DNA of 19,727 nucleotides from Chloroflexales bacterium (GCA_013336035.1 JAAXUL010000039.1:1-19727); one strand, 5' to 3'. Numbered from the stretch's first letter, positions 1 through 7,167 are shown. Made by a program: numbers and translations. The notes: generated from the letters alone by a model not told the origin.

Positions 1-555
1 GTGTTTGGCATGATTGCGCTGTGCGTCCTGTGGGCGATACTGAGTCTGCTTGGCTTCTCCCCGAGCTTCTGGGCGATGACCGAGGCCATAGCGACCGCGG
101 TGACCGCCGCGACGGTGCTCGGCGGCGCCATCCTGGCCCTAGAGGCCGCGGCCCTGCACCTGCCCTGGCTGCGCGCGCGCATCGACGACTACGGCGAGTT
201 CATGCGCCAGCGGGTGCTGGCCGCCCTCGCCTACGAGTCGGGGGCTTTCGTGCGCGCCCAGCAGGCCCGGGCCGGGCTGCGGCGGGCGGCCGGCGCCATC
301 TTCGGCCAGGTAGACGTGCTGCTAGGGCCGATCCACGCCGGGCCGGTGCCGGACCTGGGCGTGCCCGCCGCCAACGCGCTCGCCATCCCCTTCAACTGCC
401 TGGGCTGGCCGGCCCTCACCCAGCCCGCGGGCCTGGGCGCCGACGGCCTGCCCCTCGCCGTGCAGCTGGTAGCCGCCCCCTGGCAAGAGGCCACGCTGCT
501 CAGGGCCGCCTACGCGGTCGAGCAGGCCCTTGGGCCAGTCATCCCGCCGCTCTAA
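1..555 (+). CDS. Amidase-like protein, C-terminal part (5' end outside window)
   Basis: The frame is open at the left edge, so the GTG at position 1 need not be the start. Residues ~47-184 read like the C-terminal third of an amidase-signature (GatA/AmiE-type) hydrolase: a helical stretch with DDYGEFMRQRVLA, then DVLLGPIHAGPVPDLG, an N-x-x-G-W-P-A-L-T-Q-P-A-G segment, and GLPLAVQLVAAPWQEATLLR before the stop. These enzymes hydrolyse amide bonds with a Ser-Ser-Lys triad; the triad lies upstream and is not visible here. Oddly, the first ~45 residues are strongly hydrophobic (CVLWAILSLLGF and onward) and do not resemble a usual amidase segment, so divergence, fusion or an upstream frameshift is possible. 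The other two forward frames offer no better continuation. The gene converges on the HPt gene. Confidence 0.6.
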   Translation: MFGMIALCVLWAILSLLGFSPSFWAMTEAIATAVTAATVLGGAILALEAAALHLPWLRARIDDYGEFMRQRVLAALAYESGAFVRAQQARAGLRRAAGAIFGQVDVLLGPIHAGPVPDLGVPAANALAIPFNCLGWPALTQPAGLGADGLPLAVQLVAAPWQEATLLRAAYAVEQALGPVIPPL

Positions 556-609
556 TCGCGGGGCGAGAGGGTAGCCTGGCCTCCTCACGGGTGAAGCCTC
601 GCCGCTCGT

Positions 610-673
610 GGGCCGCTTGTTTTGCCGATTGCCATACGGATCACGGAATGGCACCGCCGAACACAAGCGGCCC
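610..673. terminator. Nested inverted repeat between convergent genes
   Basis: Perfect 11-bp arms GGGCCGCTTGT (610-620) and ACAAGCGGCCC (663-673) enclose a 42-nt loop with an inner 5-bp stem (GCCAT 631-635, ATGGC 648-652). It lies between the amidase stop (555) and the HPt stop (675), as expected for a bidirectional terminator. No clear T tract follows, so the terminator role is inferred from position. Confidence 0.45.
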
Positions 674-674
674 G

Positions 675-1058
675 CTACGCGATCTCTTTGAGAAACGCCT
701 TGAGCATCCGCCTGGTTTCGGTGAAGTCGGCGATAAGGGCGGCATAGGCGGCGGCTGGCGGCGTCAGCCTGACGTTACAGATCTCCTCGATGACGCCGCA
801 GCGTGTCGCCAGGCGGCTCGCCCCGATGCTCAGGCTACTGCCCTTCAGCCGGTGGGCGAGTCGGGCCGCCCCGGCGTGGTCGGCGTGCCCAAGCGTCTCG
901 CCCAGATCCTCGATCACGGGCGGCGCCTCCTTCAGATAGGTCTCGACAAGGCCGCGCAGCAGCGATGACCCTTCGGGGCCGAGCATCGTCAAGAACTCGC
1001 GCAGCACGCTCGTGTCCATCATGGCCTCGACACGTCCGATCAGCTCGCGTTCTGTCAT
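675..1058 (-). CDS. Stand-alone HPt domain phosphotransfer protein
   Basis: This 127-aa protein is essentially one histidine phosphotransfer domain. The motif AHRLKGSS places the phospho-accepting His at about residue 69 in the consensus H-x-L-K-G-S-S, within a predicted four-helix bundle. It should relay phosphate between a hybrid histidine kinase and a response regulator in the cytoplasm. No kinase or regulator gene is adjacent, so its partner is unknown; the only kinase in the window (12316-14094) is a NarL-type enzyme that would not normally need an HPt. I chose the ATG at 1058 because AGGAGT sits six bases upstream; an in-frame ATG at 1106 lacks such a site. The domain call is secure, the pathway is not. 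Confidence 0.85.
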   Translation of the reverse strand: MTERELIGRVEAMMDTSVLREFLTMLGPEGSSLLRGLVETYLKEAPPVIEDLGETLGHADHAGAARLAHRLKGSSLSIGASRLATRCGVIEEICNVRLTPPAAAYAALIADFTETRRMLKAFLKEIA

Positions 1059-1190
1059 AGTGACTCCTGGGGGTTTCTTAACTAAATTTTTACCATGATG
1101 ACACATTGTTTAGAAATGGCCCCATGGTCCTATCCGGTCTTAGTACTTGGGCTACACCCCAGCTCTGCCAGCCTGCGGCCGCGCTCCGTT

Positions 1191-1196
1191 TATAAT
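1191..1196 (+). promoter_or_regulatory. -10 element for the TS-dcd transcript
   Basis: A perfect TATAAT lies 47 bases before the chosen start of the thymidylate-synthase-like gene. The region upstream has only a weak -35 candidate (CTGCCA, 1165-1170, too far away). The surrounding DNA is GC-rich, so the hexamer stands out. Confidence 0.5.
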
Positions 1197-1243
1197 GTAC
1201 CGATCCGTTAGCCCATCCTCGCATGCTTCGGCAGGAGCCGCCT

Positions 1244-2698
1244 ATGTCCTGGCCCCTCTATTTCGCCCAGAGCCTGAGTCTGGGCAGCCCTGAGTCGGGC
1301 GTCGGCCTATGCCTGCTGTGGACGCCGCGCGATCGGGTGCTGCCCGCGCTCGACCCCGGCAGCTACGCGGTGGCCGGCAACCTCTACTCGCGCGACGGGG
1401 TCAGCTTCATTGTGCGCAACCTGCTCGCGCGACCCACCATCACCGACCTGGTGCTCTGCGGGAAGGATATGACCGGCAGCGGCGCCGCCCTGGCCGCCCT
1501 GCTGCGCGACGGTCTTGACGAGCACGGGCGCATCGTCGGCGACGGCACCCGGCTGCACCCCGAGATCCCGCCCGAGGCGATTGAGCTTCTGCGGCGCGGC
1601 GTGGCGCTCCACGACCACCGCGACACGCTGCGCCCCGCGCAGATCGCGGCCATCCTTGGTGGCCTGCGCCGCCCCGCCGCGCCCTGGGCCGAGGCGCCCC
1701 TGATCTTCCCCTACAGCGAGCCCGCCGCCGAGGCCCTGCCCGCCGCCGCGGCCGGGCTGCTGCTGCGCGCGCCCACCGTGCGCGCCGCCTACCTCCGGCT
1801 GCTCTGGCACGTCATGCGCTTCGGGCAGCGCACCGGCACCCAGCACAGCTCCGACCAGCGCGAGCTGCTCGACGTGCTGACGATCGTGAGCGACGAGCCC
1901 GCCGACCCGGCGCGCTTCTCGCACGCCGAGTGGATGCCCTTCACCCGCGAGAGCCTGGGCGAGCGCCTGCCCGGCGGGGGCTACAGCGGCTACCTGGGCC
2001 AGTTCCTCCAGGCCGAGCAGGCCCCTGGGGTGAGCTACACCTACGGCTCGCGGCTGCGGGCCTTCGGCGGCGCCATCGACCAGGTGGCGGCCATCGTGGC
2101 CGACCTGCGCTCTGCCGGCGAGAGCCGCCGCGCCGTCGCGGCCCTCTGGAGCCCCACGCACGACGCGGGCAGCGCCAGCCCGCCCTGCCTGAACCTGGTG
2201 CAGGCCCGCCTGCGCGACGGGCGCCTGCACCTGACCGCCTACTTCCGCTCGCACGACATCTATCGCGCCTGGGCGGGCAACGCCTACGGGCTGCGCGCCC
2301 TCCAGGGCGAGATCGCGGGCGCGCTCGCGGCCGAGGTGGGCGACCTGGCCATCCTCTCGCACTCGGCCCACATCTACGCCCACGACTGGGCGCGCGCCGA
2401 GGAGCTCGCGGCCCACCACTACCGCGCCGCCGACCCGCGCCTGACCCGCGACGCCCGCGGCTCGTTCGTGATCGCCCTTGAGCCGCCCGAGATCGTCGTG
2501 CGCCACTACACCCCCGGCGGCGAGCACCTGCAGACCCTCAGCGCCACGTCTGCCCGCGAGCTGGGCGTCGCCCTCGCCCCTTACGTCGGCGAGATGAGCC
2601 ACGGCCTCTACCTTGGCCAGGAGCTGCAGAAGGCCGAGCTGGCCCTCGCCCTCGGGCGCCCCGAGGCCTACCGGCAGGACCGCGAGCTGGCGCTGTAG
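1244..2698 (+). CDS. Thymidylate synthase family protein with N-terminal MtrA-like domain
   Basis: Two parts are visible. Residues ~1-140 resemble the MtrA family (tetrahydromethanopterin S-methyltransferase subunit A): a GNLYSRDGVSFIVRNLLARP segment, then DLVLCGKDMTGSGAALAALL and GLDEHGRIVGDG. Residues ~200-460 match the thymidylate synthase/hydroxymethylase fold. There, ESRRAVAALW corresponds to the SRR loop, Cys315 (in PPCLN) to the nucleophile, Arg335-Ser-His-Asp338 to the RSxD nucleotide site, Asn346 to the dUMP-discriminating Asn, and His376-x-Tyr378 to the HxY pair. Spacings C-R 20, R-N 11 and N-H 30 equal those of E. coli ThyA (C146, R166, N177, H207). Keeping Asn, not Asp, at the discriminator argues for dUMP over dCMP. 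dcd follows 70 bases downstream, which fits dTMP synthesis. The start at 1244 has AGGAG six bases upstream; an in-frame ATG at 1223 lacks one. Confidence 0.8.
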   Translation: MSWPLYFAQSLSLGSPESGVGLCLLWTPRDRVLPALDPGSYAVAGNLYSRDGVSFIVRNLLARPTITDLVLCGKDMTGSGAALAALLRDGLDEHGRIVGDGTRLHPEIPPEAIELLRRGVALHDHRDTLRPAQIAAILGGLRRPAAPWAEAPLIFPYSEPAAEALPAAAAGLLLRAPTVRAAYLRLLWHVMRFGQRTGTQHSSDQRELLDVLTIVSDEPADPARFSHAEWMPFTRESLGERLPGGGYSGYLGQFLQAEQAPGVSYTYGSRLRAFGGAIDQVAAIVADLRSAGESRRAVAALWSPTHDAGSASPPCLNLVQARLRDGRLHLTAYFRSHDIYRAWAGNAYGLRALQGEIAGALAAEVGDLAILSHSAHIYAHDWARAEELAAHHYRAADPRLTRDARGSFVIALEPPEIVVRHYTPGGEHLQTLSATSARELGVALAPYVGEMSHGLYLGQELQKAELALALGRPEAYRQDRELAL

Positions 2699-2768
2699 TC
2701 GCCCTTGACGGAGCCGATTTCGTGTAGTGCACCCGTTTGTGTGCTGCCCGGTTTAGACGGAGCGTGCA

Positions 2769-3341
2769 ATGCCAATCAAAGCCGACCGCTGGATCCGCAA
2801 GATGGCCCTTGAGCACGGTATGATCGAGCCCTTTGTAGATGGACAAGTCCGCGAGGGTGTTATCTCGTATGGGCTGACGTCATACGGGTACGATATGCGT
2901 GTTGCCGATGAATTCAAGGTTTTTACAAATGTCTGGAATGTCGTCGTTGATCCGAAGAATCTCGATCCTCGCTCGTTTGTTGATATGAAAGTTGATCATA
3001 TCGACATTCCGCCAAACTCGTTTGCGCTTGCACGATCAGTTGAGCGCTTTCGTATTCCAAGGGCTGTGTCATGTATTGTGATTGGGAAATCAACATACGC
3101 AAGAGTGGGTATAATTATTAATGTAACCCCTTTAGAGCCGGAATGGGAGGGCTACGTAACTATCGAGATCAGCAACACGACGCCCCTGCCGGCGCGGATT
3201 TACGCCAACGAAGGCATCGGCCAGGTGCTCTTCCTCGAGGGCGACGAGCCCTGCGAGACCTCGTACGCCGATAAGAAGGGGAAGTACCAGGGCCAGCGGG
3301 GGATCGTGCTGCCGCGCATCGACCGGGACGTAGAGGGCTAG
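2769..3341 (+). CDS. dcd: dCTP deaminase
   Basis: The 190-aa product matches the usual length of Dcd, which deaminates dCTP to dUTP and so feeds dUMP to thymidylate synthase, encoded just upstream. Visible family features are GLTSYGYDMR near residue 35, the GKSTYARVGI segment (Lys107, Ser108, Arg112), EPEWEGYVTIEISN with the likely catalytic Glu133, and the C-terminal YADKKGKYQGQRG nucleotide-binding tail. GGAG lies six bases before the ATG. Bifunctional DCD-DUT enzymes exist in this family, and I cannot exclude dUTPase activity. Base composition is odd: by hand count 2881-2940 is 42% GC and 3061-3120 is 38%, whereas 3241-3300 is 67% like the rest of the window. The reading frame is intact across the switch. 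Confidence 0.95.
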   Translation: MPIKADRWIRKMALEHGMIEPFVDGQVREGVISYGLTSYGYDMRVADEFKVFTNVWNVVVDPKNLDPRSFVDMKVDHIDIPPNSFALARSVERFRIPRAVSCIVIGKSTYARVGIIINVTPLEPEWEGYVTIEISNTTPLPARIYANEGIGQVLFLEGDEPCETSYADKKGKYQGQRGIVLPRIDRDVEG

Positions 3342-3379
3342 TACTGCGTCCGAGCTATTTGAGCGTCTGAGAGGGGCTT

Positions 3380-3401
3380 GGGGAGGGCGCCTGTCCTCCC
3401 C
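3380..3401. terminator. Bidirectional terminator-like hairpin
   Basis: A 7-bp stem GGGGAGG (3380-3386) / CCTCCCC (3395-3401) with an 8-nt loop sits between the convergent dcd and Nudix genes. No T run follows on either strand, so intrinsic termination is uncertain. Confidence 0.45.
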
Positions 3402-3424
3402 GCAACAGGGTTGTCAGGCCACCA

Positions 3425-3874
3425 CTAGGGCTGAAGGACGCTCAGGGCCTGCTCGACCACTGCGCGCACCTGGGGGTAGGTGAGCGTGCGCAGGGCGGTG
3501 GCGGGGGCGACCCAGGCAGCCACGACGATGCCCTCGTCGGTGGCCGGAGTCGGCGGGGTATAGGGGGCCCGGGCGAGGAAGTAGGCCACCTCTTTGTCGC
3601 GCCACACGCCCCGCCTGTAGATCGGGTAGCGCACCCTGGTCAGCAGGTGCTCGATCTCGCAGGCTACGCCGGTCTCCTCGGCGATCTCGCGCACCGCGGC
3701 AATCTCGTCTACCTCGCCGGGCTCGAGATGGCCCTTGGGCAGCGTCCACGCCTTGTGGCGGTCGTGGATCAGCAGCAGTTTGAGGGCGCCGTCAGGGTCG
3801 TAGCTATAGACGACGCCCCCGGCGGCGTATATGATTCTGCCGTTCTTCCGCCGAGATGGGTTCTCCGCGCTCAC
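3425..3874 (-). CDS. Nudix hydrolase (MutT/Ap4A-hydrolase-like)
   Basis: A 149-aa single-domain Nudix protein. The Nudix box spans residues ~48-70 and fits GX5EX7REUXEEXGU exactly: GHLEPGE, seven residues, then REIAEETGV. The glutamates of that box bind the metal ions used to hydrolyse nucleoside diphosphates linked to another group. The preceding AWTLPKGHLEPGE context is typical of bacterial Ap4A hydrolase/MutT-like members, but the substrate cannot be read from sequence. The start is GTG at 3874; GGAAGG lies about 11 bases upstream, a weak spacing. It lies 39 bases downstream of ccdA on the same strand and could share its transcript. Confidence 0.88.
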   Translation of the reverse strand: MSAENPSRRKNGRIIYAAGGVVYSYDPDGALKLLLIHDRHKAWTLPKGHLEPGEVDEIAAVREIAEETGVACEIEHLLTRVRYPIYRRGVWRDKEVAYFLARAPYTPPTPATDEGIVVAAWVAPATALRTLTYPQVRAVVEQALSVLQP

Positions 3875-3913
3875 GGTGCTGTGTGCCTTCCCGTCTAAAA
3901 CGTCGCCCCGCGC

Positions 3914-4831
3914 TCATTGCAGCCCGAAGATCCTGCTGATGCTTGTCTCGATCGTCGTGAACCAGGTCGCGAAGCTGCTGCCGCTGGCCTTCTGGGTCAG
4001 CAGCTCCAGGCGGCCTGTCGCCAGCATCACGCCCATAACAATCATCAGCATGCCGCCCAGCACGCTGACCGTGTGGAAGTAGATCTCGCGCCCGAAGAGC
4101 GTCACCGCGTAGCCCTTGCCGCTGATAAAGCTCCAGAAGCGCGACCCGCGCCCCAGGCGGTTGAAGAAGGTCGCGATGACGATCAGCGGCAGGCCCAGGC
4201 CCACAGCGTAGATAAAAGCCAGCACCGCGCCCTGGAGCACCGCCACATTGCCCGAGGCCGCCAGCATGGTCATAAAGGTGCCGAACAGTGGCCCGGCGCA
4301 GGCCGTCCAGCCCAGGGCGAAGGTGGCCCCGTAGAGGTACGAGCCGAGCATTGTGGTGGCCGGGCGCTCGTTGATCTGCATGCCCGCGAAGCCCATGCCA
4401 AAGATGCCAAGGACGCCGAAGATGATGATCACCACCCCGCCGATCACCATCAGGGAGTCCTTGAAGGCGAAGAGCATCCCGCTCAGGGCGCTGATCGCCC
4501 CGCCCAGCAGGGTCAGGGTCGTCGCCAGCCCCAGGAAGAAGGCCAGGCTCATCAGAAAGATACTGCTGCGCTTGGCCTGAAACGTCACCGCGAAGTAGGC
4601 CGGCAGGATCGGCAGCGTGCAGGGCGAGAGAAAGCTGAGCAGGCCGGTCAGGAAGACGGGCAGGGCCAGCACTAGCACGCTCGAGCCGCCCGTCAGGTAG
4701 CTCACCTCATCGCCGCTGTTCAGGCTGAGGATGGCCACGATCACGGCCAGCGCCCCGATCAGGACCAGGGCAACCTTCGTGCGCCGTGACAGCGCTGGCT
4801 TCTGTGTGGCCTCAGCCGATTGTGTGGACAT
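3914..4831 (-). CDS. ccdA: CcdA-type thiol:disulfide interchange / cytochrome c biogenesis membrane protein
   Basis: The 305-aa protein has an N-terminal membrane anchor (residues ~19-37) followed by about six hydrophobic segments. Two conserved cysteines of the CcdA/DsbD-beta family are present: Cys71 in SFLSPCTLPILPAYF and Cys178 in LGWTACAGPLFG, where the common TPC is TAC. The family carries electrons from cytoplasmic thioredoxin across the membrane to extracytoplasmic thiol proteins, for example in cytochrome c maturation. The extra N-terminal segment and the soluble C-terminal tail (from ~278) lengthen it beyond a minimal ~230-aa CcdA. No thioredoxin-fold partner is adjacent; a rhodanese lipoprotein lies nearby on the other strand. 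The ATG at 4831 has GAGGCGAG just upstream. Confidence 0.88.
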   Translation of the reverse strand: MSTQSAEATQKPALSRRTKVALVLIGALAVIVAILSLNSGDEVSYLTGGSSVLVLALPVFLTGLLSFLSPCTLPILPAYFAVTFQAKRSSIFLMSLAFFLGLATTLTLLGGAISALSGMLFAFKDSLMVIGGVVIIIFGVLGIFGMGFAGMQINERPATTMLGSYLYGATFALGWTACAGPLFGTFMTMLAASGNVAVLQGAVLAFIYAVGLGLPLIVIATFFNRLGRGSRFWSFISGKGYAVTLFGREIYFHTVSVLGGMLMIVMGVMLATGRLELLTQKASGSSFATWFTTIETSISRIFGLQ

Positions 4832-4884
4832 GCGCTCGCCTCGGTGCTTCTAGTGGGTTATTTGCTGTCGCCATAGCGGAGAGG

Positions 4885-4946
4885 TTTGGAGGGCGCGGCC
4901 CCTCCAAAGCACCCTTTCCCAGGCTTGCCGGCGGCGCTCGCCGGCA
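4885..4946. repeat. Two consecutive strong hairpins in the 4832-4972 intergenic region
   Basis: Stem 1 is TTTGGAGGG (4885-4893) / CCCTCCAAA (4900-4908), 9 bp with a 6-nt loop. Stem 2 is TGCCGGCG (4926-4933) / CGCCGGCA (4939-4946), 8 bp with loop GCGCT, flanked by further complementary GGCTT/AAGCC (4922-4926, 4952-4956). They lie between the small 96-aa gene and ccdA, both on the minus strand, and may terminate or attenuate transcription into ccdA. Confidence 0.55.
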
Positions 4947-4972
4947 TAACGAAGCCACCGACGGATGACCCG

Positions 4973-5263
4973 CTAGAGGCGCTTGCCGCCCCTTCGCGCT
5001 GCCAGGAGCTCGCTGTCAGCGGCGGGTTGCTCGCCGGCATACTGTAGAGTGTCGCTCGGGATATCGTAGCGATAGCGTCGTTTCATCCAGCGCCCCCGCT
5101 CGCCCTGGCAGACAAGGTTGACACCCCAGATAGGCCCGATTGGGTCGTACTGCTCGTCGATGATCCAGACCGGCGTGCCGCTCTGGAAAATTGTGCGCAG
5201 GCGGACGTCGCACGCGGCCTTGATGGTCTGCTGATCGTTCGGGGAGATCTGCCCGGTGCTCAT
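4973..5263 (-). CDS. Small protein of unknown function, 96 aa
   Basis: I do not recognise this family. The protein is soluble-looking, with no signal peptide or membrane segment. It contains an aromatic-rich middle (PVWIIDEQYDPIGPIWGVNL) and a basic segment RGRWMKRRYRYDIPS, suggesting a compact beta-rich fold that may bind a charged ligand; this is inference only. I chose the ATG at 5263 (MSTGQISPND): a GAGGG is nine or more bases upstream, and a TATAAT promoter lies about 60 bases upstream at 5325-5330, which would fall inside the longer alternative beginning at 5326. Coding-type codon use and a dedicated promoter support a real gene. It precedes ccdA on the same strand, separated by two hairpins. 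Confidence 0.6.
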   Translation of the reverse strand: MSTGQISPNDQQTIKAACDVRLRTIFQSGTPVWIIDEQYDPIGPIWGVNLVCQGERGRWMKRRYRYDIPSDTLQYAGEQPAADSELLAARRGGKRL

Positions 5264-5324
5264 TGCTAAGGTGTCCCTCAGTCTGGTGGGCGCGACAGAC
5301 AGGGGCGGCGCCTGACCCGCTCCC

Positions 5325-5330
5325 ATTATA
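5325..5330 (-). promoter_or_regulatory. Extended -10 promoter element for the 96-aa gene
   Basis: On the minus strand this reads TGCTATAAT, an extended -10 (TGn plus perfect TATAAT). A start near 5318 would give a 5' leader of about 55 nt. No convincing -35 is seen, which is normal for extended -10 promoters. Confidence 0.55.
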
Positions 5331-5433
5331 GCACCCGCGCATACAAGCGATCCTTAGCGGATCTGGAGTTTGGCGCGCCCGAGATTGCCTTCGGTTGTTG
5401 AGATCCTTTAACCTGCGGCATACGCCGGGGGGG

Positions 5434-5439
5434 TATACT
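5434..5439 (+). promoter_or_regulatory. Putative -10 for the rhodanese lipoprotein gene
   Basis: TATACT sits 36 bases before the start codon and 27 bases before a strong GGAGG ribosome binding site (5466-5470). No good -35 is visible. Confidence 0.35.
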
Positions 5440-5474
5440 ATGTTCGGCTATATGACCAGGAGTAAGGAGGACCT

Positions 5475-5936
5475 ATGGGCAGAATCTTCCGGGCTATCGC
5501 GGCGCCCTTGCTGGCCGCGCTGGCCATCGCAATGCTGAGCGCCTGTGGGGGTGCCGCCCCGGCCGCCGCCCCGACCACCGCCCCCACCGCCCCGACCACC
5601 GCCCCCGCCGCCGTCGAGCCGTTCACAAACATCAGCGTCCAGGATCTCAAGTCCGCCCTCGACTCCGGCGAGAAGCTTCTGCTCCTTGACGTGCGCACCC
5701 CCGAGGAGTACACCGGCGACGGGCACGTCGCGGGCTCGCTGCTCATCCCGGTCGACCAGGTCCAGGCGCGCCTGGGCGAGTTGCCCAAAGACACGCCCAT
5801 CGTCTGCATCTGCCGCTCGGGCAACCGCAGCCGCGTCGCCTGCGAGACCTTAGCCGCGAACGGCTACGCAGGCCTGCGTAATGTCGAGGGTGGCATGCGC
5901 GCCTGGGCCTCGGCCGGCTACCCTATCGAGCATTAG
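5475..5936 (+). CDS. Rhodanese-domain lipoprotein
   Basis: The 153-aa product begins with a lipoprotein signal peptide: basic MGRIFR, a hydrophobic core, and lipobox LSAC with the modified Cys at residue 24. A low-complexity Ala/Pro/Thr linker (residues ~25-47) follows, then one rhodanese domain (~52-153). LLLLDVRTPEEY is the CH2-like segment, and the active-site loop is Cys113-RSGNRS, typical of single-domain rhodaneses that bind persulfide sulfur. GGMRAWASAGYP closes the domain. It should be anchored outside the cytoplasmic membrane, where it could carry or transfer sulfane sulfur; the acceptor is unknown. GGAGG lies four bases before the ATG. The lipobox also makes it a plausible substrate of the two LspA enzymes encoded at 16223-17300. 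Confidence 0.92.
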   Translation: MGRIFRAIAAPLLAALAIAMLSACGGAAPAAAPTTAPTAPTTAPAAVEPFTNISVQDLKSALDSGEKLLLLDVRTPEEYTGDGHVAGSLLIPVDQVQARLGELPKDTPIVCICRSGNRSRVACETLAANGYAGLRNVEGGMRAWASAGYPIEH

Positions 5937-5981
5937 CGCCTCGTTCGATCTGCTCTGACGGGCAGGAGGATTTTCTTCGGA

Positions 5982-6048
5982 GGGCTCCGCGCTCGCTACG
6001 CCCCTGCCGACCCAGCAAGATGGGAGAGGGCGTGGGAGCGCGGAGCCC
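5982..6048. repeat. Long inverted repeat in the 5937-6246 intergenic region
   Basis: Perfect 13-bp arms GGGCTCCGCGCTC (5982-5994) and GAGCGCGGAGCCC (6036-6048) continue, after a short mismatch, into ACGCCC / GGGCGT, giving about 20 bp of stem. It lies 46 bases after the rhodanese stop and ~110 bases before the accD promoter, so it may be a terminator or a dispersed palindromic repeat. Apart from this hairpin and the promoter at 6157-6165, I see nothing else in this 310-base gap. Confidence 0.6.
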
Positions 6049-6156
6049 CCGCAAAGCCGCTCGCGTCTCGCCAGACAAAGTTGGGCGAGCAACAGCACCT
6101 ATACAATCGGATGGGCGGCTCCACTAACCATGCTAGTGCCGGAGCTTTGTGATAGA

Positions 6157-6165
6157 TGTTATAAT
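6157..6165 (+). promoter_or_regulatory. Extended -10 promoter for accDA
   Basis: TGTTATAAT is a perfect extended -10 (TGn plus TATAAT), about 80 bases before the accD start codon. It is the only promoter-like signal in the gap upstream of accD. Confidence 0.6.
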
Positions 6166-6246
6166 GTACACACAACCCGGCTGTGAGAATAAGCACAAAG
6201 CCTGCGGGCCTGACCAAGGGGTGCGACCCCAGAAAGAAACCAGGAC

Positions 6247-7167
6247 GTGAAAGAGTTTTTCCGCCGCACCAGGAAGGGCTTCGCATCGGAGCAGGGCCCG
6301 CAAGAGCAGACCCAGATCCCTGACGACCTCTGGGTGAAGTGTACATCCTGTCGCGAGATCATCTACAAGAAGGAGCTGAACGATAACCTGAAGGTCTGCC
6401 CGAAGTGCTCGCACCATATGCGCATGAGCGCCCGCGAGTGGATAGGCCTGCTCGATGTCGGCTCATTCAGCGAGACAGACTCGAACTTGCTGCCCACAGA
6501 TCCCCTGGGCTTTGTCACCCCCGACGAGGCCTACGCCGACAAGCTCAAGAAGTCGCAGCAGCGCACCGGCATGACCGACGCGGTCATCTCGGGCGTCGGC
6601 AGCATCAATGGCCTCTGGCTTGCCATCGGCGTCGGCGACTTCGCCTTCATGGGCTCATCGATGGGCAGCGTCTATGGTGAGAAGATGGCCCGCGCCGCCG
6701 AGCGCGCCGCCGACCTGGGCATCCCCCTGCTGACGGTCAACACTTCGGGCGGCGCTCGCCAGCAAGAGGGCGTGATCGCCCTGATGCAGATGGCCAAGGT
6801 GACGATGGCCCTCACCCGCCTCGCCGAGGCCAGGCAGCCCCACATCGCCATCCTTGTCGACCCCTGCTACGGCGGCGTCACCGCCTCGTACCCATCGGTC
6901 GCCGATGTCATCATCGCCGAGCCGGGCGCCAACATCGGCTTTGCCGGCAAGCGCCTGATCGAGCAGATCATGCGCCAGAAGCTGCCCGCCGGTTTCCAGA
7001 CCTCCGAGTTTATGCTCGATCACGGCATGATCGATATGGTCGTTGCGCGCAGCGATCTGCGCGATACCGTGGCCCGCCTGCTCAGGCTCTTCAGTGGCCG
7101 CCCGCGCCCTGCCGAGCCCGCCGAGCCTGTCACACCCGCCCCGACCTATGCCACTGGGAGGGCCTAA
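6247..7167 (+). CDS. accD: Acetyl-CoA carboxylase carboxyltransferase, beta subunit
   Basis: The 306-aa protein has the standard AccD layout: an N-terminal zinc ribbon with Cys32-x2-Cys35 and Cys51-x2-Cys54, then a crotonase-fold carboxyltransferase domain containing GLWLAIGVGDFAFMGSSMGS and VNTSGGARQQEG, and a closing PSVADVIIAEPGANIGFAG. With AccA it transfers the carboxyl group from carboxybiotin to acetyl-CoA, giving malonyl-CoA for fatty acid synthesis. The start is GTG at 6247 (KEFFRR follows, as usual); AGGA is very close to it, so initiation may be weak. The stop TAA overlaps the accA start as TAATG. The C-terminal tail after ~285 is Pro/Ala-rich. Confidence 0.97.
   Translation: MKEFFRRTRKGFASEQGPQEQTQIPDDLWVKCTSCREIIYKKELNDNLKVCPKCSHHMRMSAREWIGLLDVGSFSETDSNLLPTDPLGFVTPDEAYADKLKKSQQRTGMTDAVISGVGSINGLWLAIGVGDFAFMGSSMGSVYGEKMARAAERAADLGIPLLTVNTSGGARQQEGVIALMQMAKVTMALTRLAEARQPHIAILVDPCYGGVTASYPSVADVIIAEPGANIGFAGKRLIEQIMRQKLPAGFQTSEFMLDHGMIDMVVARSDLRDTVARLLRLFSGRPRPAEPAEPVTPAPTYATGRA

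Noticed and set aside
1307..2602. A 431-codon open frame on the minus strand opposite the thymidylate-synthase-like gene
   Set aside because: Its product is Gly/Ala/Arg-rich low-complexity sequence, and the opposite strand encodes conserved catalytic motifs. Long antisense frames are expected in GC-rich DNA.
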